NCBI GenBank assembly: GCA_964499695.1
Contig: CAZCMD010000003.1
Coordinates: forward strand, 12,923 to 76,922
Length of the DNA stretch: 64,000 nucleotides
Origin: JAAZBV01 sp964499695
GTDB taxonomy: Bacteria > Desulfobacterota > DSM-4660 > Desulfatiglandales > HGW-15
Direction of reading: 5' to 3'
Below the pieces are notes generated by a model that saw only the letters and a program-made list of their open reading frames with translations, had not been told where the DNA came from and ran no database searches. Positions 58,173 through 64,000 of the stretch are shown piece after piece (the stretch's first letter is position 1; every line of letters starts with the position of its first letter). The translations under genes were made by a program, and so were the position numbers.

Positions 58173-59582
58173 ATGGCTGAAATAACAGGTAATTCTTTTA
58201 AAAAATCAGCAGTAAACCTGGGATTCCTATTGTTTTTATCCGGTTGTGGCCTTGCCCCTGTCCATAATGATTTTAATGCAGTGGAGAAATTCCAGCAGGA
58301 ATATTCGGGTGATATTTTATCGGTACCTGAAGGACAGCCGCAGTGGCAGGATAGTTTTCCATCTAAAAATCTGCATGATGATCTCGTTAAGCTGATCAGG
58401 CAAAATCATGAAGTGGAGGCTGCCGCAGCACGTGTTGAGCAGGCGGTTGCTGCCCATCGTGTTGAATACTCATTTTTGTTTCCTTCAATAGATGCAGGGG
58501 CAGGCTTTGACCGTTCAAAGATTGGGGGCAATAGCAGTCAGGCTGAGCATGTCACAGGAAACATATTTTCCTTGAGTGGCATCATGAAGTGGGAACCGGA
58601 TATATGGGGGCAGTTAAGGGCGAAAGAAAAGGCCTCCTCTCTGACTGTCAAAGAAAGAGAGGCATTGCTGGATAAGAAAAAATTGGATCTTCAGGATCTT
58701 CTGGTCCAGGCATGGATAAACTACCATGTATCAAAAAAGCTTGAGAATGTCCTGGCAGAGCAGCATGAAACGAATCTTGATTTTCTTGCCTTGACAGAAA
58801 ACTATTATAAGCACGGACAGGGAAGCAGTATTGATATACTGCAGCAGCAGGGGCGATTGCTGGCAACCGAAAAGGCCATGCCTGAAATTATTAACAAAAA
58901 AAAGAGTGCTGCCAACGCCTATAGGGTTTTGATGGGAACTGTTCCAAATGGCGCCGATCTTATTGATGATGAGTTGCCTTCAATTGAAGAATTGACCGTG
59001 GTTGCATCCCCTTTTGAACTTTTTATCAACCGGGCGGATTTACGGGCGGGTTTTCTCGCTCTACAGGTAGCTGACCGGAATCTGGCCGCTTCAGTCGCCG
59101 AAAGGTTCCCGCGGCTTTCGCTTGGTGTTTCATATGGAAGAAACAGGCAAAGTTTCTCCTCAGTTGAAACTGAAACTGTCTTGAATCTGACAAGCAGTCT
59201 GCTTGCACCCATATTTGATGCAGGGCGTCTTAAGGCACAGATGAATTTACGAGAGGCAGAGGTCTGTGAATCACTTGCACTACTGGAACAGACAGTCCTT
59301 GAAGCAGTGAGTGAGGTTGAAGATGCTGTAAACAGGGAACAGGGGTTATTTGATAAGCAGAAAATCCTGAAACGGCAAATATTAAAGGCCCAAAAAACCG
59401 TTGATAATGCAAGGCTGTTTTATATTAACGGAAAGGGATCTTATCTTACTGTCCTTTCTTCATTAATAGATCTTCAGAACCTTCAGGTTGAGGAAACTGA
59501 ACTTCAGGAAGAGCTCCTTATAAACAGATGCAGCCTATTGAGGGCCTTGGGTGCAGGATGGAGTATAAAGCATGAAAGTTAA
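58173..59582 (+). CDS. RND efflux outer-membrane factor lipoprotein (NodT/OprM type)
   Basis: 469 residues with a lipobox (LSGC, Cys about 25) and two outer-membrane efflux protein repeats: AAAARVEQAVAAHRVEYSFLFPSIDAGAGF and the later RADLRAGFLALQVADRNLAASVAERFPRLSLG pattern, each with long helices. It forms the trimeric TolC-like exit duct. It overlaps the adaptor gene by 11 bases and belongs to a pump of outer-membrane factor, adaptor and RND permease. The only clear GGAG is 14 bases from the ATG. Confidence 0.86.
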   Translation: MAEITGNSFKKSAVNLGFLLFLSGCGLAPVHNDFNAVEKFQQEYSGDILSVPEGQPQWQDSFPSKNLHDDLVKLIRQNHEVEAAAARVEQAVAAHRVEYSFLFPSIDAGAGFDRSKIGGNSSQAEHVTGNIFSLSGIMKWEPDIWGQLRAKEKASSLTVKEREALLDKKKLDLQDLLVQAWINYHVSKKLENVLAEQHETNLDFLALTENYYKHGQGSSIDILQQQGRLLATEKAMPEIINKKKSAANAYRVLMGTVPNGADLIDDELPSIEELTVVASPFELFINRADLRAGFLALQVADRNLAASVAERFPRLSLGVSYGRNRQSFSSVETETVLNLTSSLLAPIFDAGRLKAQMNLREAEVCESLALLEQTVLEAVSEVEDAVNREQGLFDKQKILKRQILKAQKTVDNARLFYINGKGSYLTVLSSLIDLQNLQVEETELQEELLINRCSLLRALGAGWSIKHES

Positions 59583-60714
59583 TAAAAAGGAATTCTGGTA
59601 TGTTCTCTTAGTTTTAATTACAGGCTGTGTATTAACACTGGTCCTGGTTTTGGGTGAAGAGGAAAATCAATTCCCTCAGAATATTGATCATACCATTAAT
59701 GTTAAAATTGTTACTGTTAAAAAGTCAGACTATCAGTTAATGATACCGGCATGGGGTTTTGTAGAACCTGCTGAAACAGTAAATATCAGGAGTGAATTAG
59801 CCGGTAAAATTGATTTTACAGGCAAGGATGTCTTTAAAGGTGCAAAAATACAAAAAGGTAAATTGCTTTTTTCACTTGATAATAGAGACTATCTGAATGC
59901 TCTTGCAGAGGCCGAAGCGGCTAATGAACAGGCTCAGCAGGCCCTGGAGATGGAAATGGGCTGGCAGAATGTTGTTGAAAAAGAGATGGAACTGCTGGAT
60001 GATCCGGAGGTGCTCGATAATAAAAACCCTCTTATGCTTCGCGAGCCCCAGCTTAAAGAGCTGAAAGCAGGGTTGAAAGCTACTGAAGCCCGGCTGGCCC
60101 AGGCAATGCTGAATCTTGAAAAAACCCGGATATTCTCCCCCTGTACAGGCATCATTCTTGATGAATCAGTTGCCATTGATCAGTTTACTGATCCCGGGGA
60201 GAGTCCCATAAAATTTGCCTGTACTGAAAGTTATCATATCATTGCAAACTTTTCCTCAAGGTATTCACTGGATTCTGAAGAGGGTAACGTGACAATTCAG
60301 GTTGGCCCTGATCAATATACCGGGCATATTAAGTCAGTAATCCCGCAGATAGACAGTGAAACAAGGCAAAACCAGGCCCTTGTTGAATTTACGGCAGAGA
60401 ATTTGACAATGGGTTCCCATGCGGTTCTAACCCTTCCCGGTAAATGTCAAAAAAATATTGTTGTTCTTGATAAGGCCGCTCTGCGCTCCTCCGGTACCCT
60501 ATGGGTACTCAGCCCGGAAAACACCCTGGAGATACGCAATGTTTTGATCTCCGGTGAAGATAACAGAAATATTTGCGTGACGAAAGGTCTGAATGAAGGA
60601 GAAAAGGTAATACTTTCTCATATCGCGAGTCCTTTGCAGGGTATGAAACTGAATGCTGTAAAGTCAGAAACGATTGTTTTACAGGATGAAGAGAAAAGCG
60701 GAGGGCAGATATAA
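59572..60714 (+). CDS. RND efflux periplasmic adaptor (HlyD/AcrA family)
   Basis: 380 residues: N-terminal membrane anchor (about 9-28), then a lipoyl-like half (NIRSELAGKIDFTGKDVFKGAKIQKGKLLFSLDNRDY), a helical hairpin (about 105-185), the second lipoyl half (KTRIFSPCTGIILDE), and a beta-barrel region ending in ...GLNEGEKVILS. It links the inner-membrane pump to the outer-membrane factor. Start and end overlap the neighbours (11 bases, and TAATG), so the three genes are translationally coupled. Confidence 0.88.
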   Translation: MKVNKKEFWYVLLVLITGCVLTLVLVLGEEENQFPQNIDHTINVKIVTVKKSDYQLMIPAWGFVEPAETVNIRSELAGKIDFTGKDVFKGAKIQKGKLLFSLDNRDYLNALAEAEAANEQAQQALEMEMGWQNVVEKEMELLDDPEVLDNKNPLMLREPQLKELKAGLKATEARLAQAMLNLEKTRIFSPCTGIILDESVAIDQFTDPGESPIKFACTESYHIIANFSSRYSLDSEEGNVTIQVGPDQYTGHIKSVIPQIDSETRQNQALVEFTAENLTMGSHAVLTLPGKCQKNIVVLDKAALRSSGTLWVLSPENTLEIRNVLISGEDNRNICVTKGLNEGEKVILSHIASPLQGMKLNAVKSETIVLQDEEKSGGQI

Positions 60715-63700
60715 TGAACAGATTTCTTCATTCTTTGTTAAACCGAAAGGCATTTGCAAACAGCATAATGTTTTTGCTGATTGCGGGAGGCCTGATCTCC
60801 GCCATGAATATGAGGCAGGAGCTCTGGCCTGAAATGAAAGAACGTGAAATAGAGGTGGAAGTGGAACTGCCCGGTGCCTCACCCGATGATATTAAAAACT
60901 CTGTGATTTTATTAATTGAGAATGCAGTTCGCGGCCTGGATGGAATTAGACATGTTGACTCTGAGGCAAGTGAAGGTTCAGGAATGGTTACATTAAGCCT
61001 TCTTGAAGGAGCAGATGTACAGAGGGTACTGGGTGATGTTAAAATTGCATTAGATCGCATTACCAACTTCCCCCAGGAAGCGGAAAAACCTGTTGTAAAT
61101 GTTCCATCTCAAGTTGAAAAAGCCCTCTCAATAACCGTATCAGGCGATCAGCCTCTCATGTGGCTTTTGAGAACCGCTGAATCAATCAGGGATGATTTAC
61201 GCACAGAAATAGGACTTATGAAAGTTGAAATAGCCTTTCCCCCTGAACCTGAAATATCCGTAGAGGTAACAGAAAATATACTCAAAGAATATGGAATTAC
61301 ACTTGAAGATATAGCTCAAAAGGTTCGTGCAAATTCACTTGATCTTCCGGGGGGGAATATCTTATCTGAAAACTCCGATATCGCAATAAGGACTTCTGAA
61401 CGCCGGGAATGGGCAGATACCTTTTCCGATATAGTAATAGCGCAAACACCCTCCGGAAGGCCTTTGAAATTATCAGAGATTGCTGTTTTAAAAGACACAT
61501 TTGGCGATTTTACAATTGAATCCTGGTTTAATGGAAACCCTGCCATTTTGATCGATGTATACGCTGTTGGCGATGACTCTCCGATATCGGTTGAAGATAA
61601 AGTAATAGAATACCTTGAGCATACTGCAAGAGAAAAATACAGGGGTGTGGACATTAACATTTTTGAAAACGAGGCAAGCGCCTACCGCAGCCGAATGAAC
61701 CTGCTTGTAGACAATGCAATAATGGGACTTATACTGGTTATCTTTAGTCTTGGCATCTTTCTTGAACCTACTCTCGCTTTCTGGGTAATGATCGGCATGC
61801 TGACATCAGTTCTTGGCGGGTTATTGATTTTCCCTTTATTTAATGCCTCTCTGAATATGATCTCATTGTTTGCCTTTATCGTAGTCATAGGCATTGTAGT
61901 TGATGACACCATAATGATGGGAGAAGCCATTCACTCATACAGATGCAAAGGAATGGATCATTTGTCTGCTGCCGTGATGGGGCTTAAAGATATGTTTCTT
62001 CCGATTCTCATGGCAACATCAACAACAATTCTGGTATTTATACCCATGTTTTATGTGCCCGGTTCAATGGGGGTTGTATTTAGACAGATACCGGCTGTGA
62101 TTGTCGCAATCCTGCTTGTTTCAGTTGTTGAGTCAACTTTTCTCCTGTCAGTTCATTTGGCCGAAGACGGCCATGAAAGGTCCTGGAAAAAGCTTCTTGG
62201 CCGTCCTCAGCAAATTTTTAATAAAAGGCTTGAGTTTTTTATACAGGGCAGATTTAAAAAATGCATTGAGTTGTGCCTTAAATATCCTTTTGTCGCCATA
62301 TCTGTCTTTATTTCTCTGATGTTATTCACAGCAGGAGGTGTTGCGAGTGGCCTTTTAGAATTCAGTTTTACGCCTGCTATTGAGTCAGATACTGTTATTG
62401 CGCAGGCTGCGCTGCCTTATGGCTCTCCCAAGGCCGAGTCAGTAGAAATTCAAAGGAGAATAGTCGATGCTGCTCACCGGGTGCTGAGGAATAATAAAAT
62501 GGAATCAAAAGGCATATTTTCATTGATTGGAACAAGGCTTGAGGAGGGAGAAATAGAGGTGGAAACCCTTGCAGGATCTCATTATATCTCGGTTCTTTTT
62601 GGGTTGCCTCCCAGGGAGAAGAGAACTATTTCCGGCCCCGAATTTGCTCTTGAGTGGCAAAAGGCATTTGGCGACAGGGGAAATCTCGAGTCAATAAATT
62701 TTACCGGAGAGACAAAGATAACAGGAGGTGAACCGATAAGGCTTGATGTTTTTCATCCGGATCCTGATAAAGCAGAAAAAGCTGCATCCTTTCTTGGTAA
62801 CAAAATGAGAGAAATCCCGGGATTATCATCAGTCGATGATGGTATTCATGCAGGAAAGCCCCAGTTAAAACTGAGTTTTAAAAAGGAGGGGCTCAAGATG
62901 GGGATTACTGCAGAGGATATGGCAAATCAGGTCAGGCACAGGTTTTACGGGGCAGAGGCATATCGTTTTGTAAGAGACGGTAATGAAGTAAAGGTGATGA
63001 TAAGGTTGAGTGAAAAAGAACGCACAGACATCAGTGCCATTCACGGGGTAATGCTTAAAAACCAGTATGGTTCGCTGGTTCCGCTTTCCCAGGTAGCGGA
63101 GATTACGCGCGATCATACCAGGACAAACCTGGTGCGAAGGGACGGAAAGCGTATCTTCCCCGTAACCGCTGATATAATGACAGGTATCAGTGATGATTTT
63201 ATTGAGGATGAACTTGAAGAAAAGGTGTTATCTGTACTGGCTGATAAATTCCCCGGAGTATCAGTAACCGAGGGAGGGGAGGAAGAGGAAATAGATGATG
63301 CTCTGAACGCGCTGGGAATTGGTTTTCTGGCGGTTCTGGGTGTTATATATCTTCTTTTTTCCCTCTATTTTAATTCCTGGAAACAGCCTCTTCTTATATT
63401 GTCGGTAATCCCATTCAGTTTTATTGGTGCAGTATGGGGTCACATTGTTCTCGGTTATGATCTCTCGATAGTATCAATAATGGGTATTATTGCCATGACC
63501 GGAGTAGTAATAAATGATTCACTGGTTCTTGTCACAGATTTTAACAGAAATAGAAGTAAGGATATGCCAATTCACAGGGGCATTATAAAAGCTGTATGTG
63601 AAAGATTCAGACCGGTTATCCTTACTTCTCTGACCACTATTGTTGGCCTTGTACCTCTTTTGTTTGAAACATCGGAGCAGGCCCAGTTCCTTATCCCTGC

Positions 63701-63797
63701 GGCAATTTCAATCAGCTTTGGTATTGCTTTTGGAACCTTGATAACCCTTACGATGATACCTGCTTATCTATGGATTTTTTCAAAAAGAGAGCTATAA
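60714..63797 (+). CDS. RND-family efflux permease (AcrB-like)
   Basis: 1027 residues with the twelve-helix RND topology and two large periplasmic loops. TM1 is followed by MRQELWPEMKEREIEVEVELPGASPDDI-like porter start. The proton-relay helix IVVIGIVVDDTIMMGEAI holds the Asp pair, and the second half has GIIAMTGVVINDSLVLVTDFNRNR. It pumps organic compounds or metals out with the proton gradient. The Asp pair suggests the HAE/organic-solute type rather than heavy-metal CusA. Substrate could be flavonoids or other phenolics, but nothing direct shows it. The response regulator downstream probably controls the pump. Confidence 0.88.
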   Translation: MNRFLHSLLNRKAFANSIMFLLIAGGLISAMNMRQELWPEMKEREIEVEVELPGASPDDIKNSVILLIENAVRGLDGIRHVDSEASEGSGMVTLSLLEGADVQRVLGDVKIALDRITNFPQEAEKPVVNVPSQVEKALSITVSGDQPLMWLLRTAESIRDDLRTEIGLMKVEIAFPPEPEISVEVTENILKEYGITLEDIAQKVRANSLDLPGGNILSENSDIAIRTSERREWADTFSDIVIAQTPSGRPLKLSEIAVLKDTFGDFTIESWFNGNPAILIDVYAVGDDSPISVEDKVIEYLEHTAREKYRGVDINIFENEASAYRSRMNLLVDNAIMGLILVIFSLGIFLEPTLAFWVMIGMLTSVLGGLLIFPLFNASLNMISLFAFIVVIGIVVDDTIMMGEAIHSYRCKGMDHLSAAVMGLKDMFLPILMATSTTILVFIPMFYVPGSMGVVFRQIPAVIVAILLVSVVESTFLLSVHLAEDGHERSWKKLLGRPQQIFNKRLEFFIQGRFKKCIELCLKYPFVAISVFISLMLFTAGGVASGLLEFSFTPAIESDTVIAQAALPYGSPKAESVEIQRRIVDAAHRVLRNNKMESKGIFSLIGTRLEEGEIEVETLAGSHYISVLFGLPPREKRTISGPEFALEWQKAFGDRGNLESINFTGETKITGGEPIRLDVFHPDPDKAEKAASFLGNKMREIPGLSSVDDGIHAGKPQLKLSFKKEGLKMGITAEDMANQVRHRFYGAEAYRFVRDGNEVKVMIRLSEKERTDISAIHGVMLKNQYGSLVPLSQVAEITRDHTRTNLVRRDGKRIFPVTADIMTGISDDFIEDELEEKVLSVLADKFPGVSVTEGGEEEEIDDALNALGIGFLAVLGVIYLLFSLYFNSWKQPLLILSVIPFSFIGAVWGHIVLGYDLSIVSIMGIIAMTGVVINDSLVLVTDFNRNRSKDMPIHRGIIKAVCERFRPVILTSLTTIVGLVPLLFETSEQAQFLIPAAISISFGIAFGTLITLTMIPAYLWIFSKREL

Positions 63798-63804
63798 TAG
63801 ACAC

Positions 63805-64000
63805 ATGACAAATATTAAAAAAACATCACATGAATCGCTCCGGGTGCTCATTGTTGAAGACAATGAGGATATTGCCTCAAATATCGGTGACTACCTTGAG
63901 GATAAGGGCCACATTGTCGACTTTGCCATGGATGGTGTAACCGGGCTGCATCTTGCTGTTACCCAGCCCCTTGATGTTATTGTACTGGATATAATGCTGC
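63805..64000 (+). CDS. Response regulator receiver domain (partial, cut by window end)
   Basis: An ATG 8 bases after the RND permease stop opens a frame through base 64000 (65 codons). It shows VLIVEDNEDIA (acidic pocket) and VIVLDIML with the phospho-acceptor Asp, typical of an OmpR/NarL-type receiver. The output domain lies beyond the window. Its position suggests a two-component system regulating the RND pump. Confidence 0.85.
   Translation, partial: MTNIKKTSHESLRVLIVEDNEDIASNIGDYLEDKGHIVDFAMDGVTGLHLAVTQPLDVIVLDIML

Noticed and set aside
1..64000. CRISPR arrays, tRNA or rRNA genes, prophage or transposase genes
   Set aside because: No regularly spaced repeats, no recognisable RNA gene and no transposase or phage protein was found; repeats present are single palindromes or MITE-like elements.

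Overview
ORGANISM. The window looks like a chromosomal segment of a Gram-negative bacterium: it has a TonB-dependent receptor, outer-membrane barrels ending in Phe, lipoproteins, a Tat substrate and RND pumps. The catabolic genes are mostly of oxygen-independent types (ene-reductase, Fe-S flavoproteins, a thiolytic BKACE enzyme, an AprA-like flavoprotein with an 8Fe ferredoxin). Moderate GC content, PAS/sigma-54 regulation and many palindromic intergenic repeats fit an anaerobic Desulfobacterota (former Deltaproteobacteria), but no marker gene fixes the taxon.

MAIN RESULT. The left half reads as a polyphenol (flavonoid) catabolic island. Between 18.9 and 25.4 kb lie a bacterial-type chalcone isomerase, an Fe-S/FMN flavoprotein that may be the flavone reductase, an OYE-type enoate reductase, and two phloretin-hydrolase/PhlG-type metallohydrolases. 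These correspond to the gut-bacterial FLR-CHI-ERED-PHY route, which splits flavones and flavanones into an arylpropionate and phloroglucinol. The next stage is also present: a cyclase-family hydrolase (6.1 kb), a BKACE enzyme, an SDR and a 3-hydroxyacyl-CoA-dehydrogenase-like enzyme (14.6-17.6 kb). These match the classes reported for anaerobic phloroglucinol breakdown (reductase, dihydrophloroglucinol cyclohydrolase, 3-hydroxy-5-oxohexanoate dehydrogenase, triacetate acetoacetate-lyase).

LAYOUT. 0-5.6 kb: nitroreductase, glycosyltransferase, PQQ-propeller protein, and a PAS-PAS-AAA+ regulator divergent from the cyclase operon. 5.7-13.4 kb: ABM protein, cyclase, then an envelope module (YCF48 lipoprotein, MMPL transporter, DUF1302 barrel, DUF1329 periplasmic protein). 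13.5-23.7 kb: a one-direction array with a UroD/MtaA-type methyltransferase, BKACE, SDR, dehydrogenase, MFS carrier, PHY1, CHI, FLR-like and ERED-like genes. 23.7-39 kb: two related TetR modules sharing one promoter/operator design, a practically identical 1956-bp duplication (ferredoxin + flavoprotein), a TonB receptor, a Tat flavoprotein, MATE and GPH transporters, and 5' remnants of a cyclase gene and a PHY gene. 39-53.6 kb: a GntR repressor flanked by GTATAC dyads, then a nine-to-ten-gene operon of mainly exported esterases and glycosidases (tannase fusion, GH3, carboxylesterase B, aldose epimerase), glycerol kinase and a permease. These could free aglycones, sugars and acyl groups from plant polyphenols. 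53.8-56.4 kb: unrelated minus-strand genes. 57.2-64 kb: a MipA-like protein, a tripartite RND efflux pump, and the start of a response regulator.

LIMITS. Enzyme assignments rest on motifs, remembered family sequences and context. No database search was possible. Substrate assignments are inference. Statements about published pathways are from memory.
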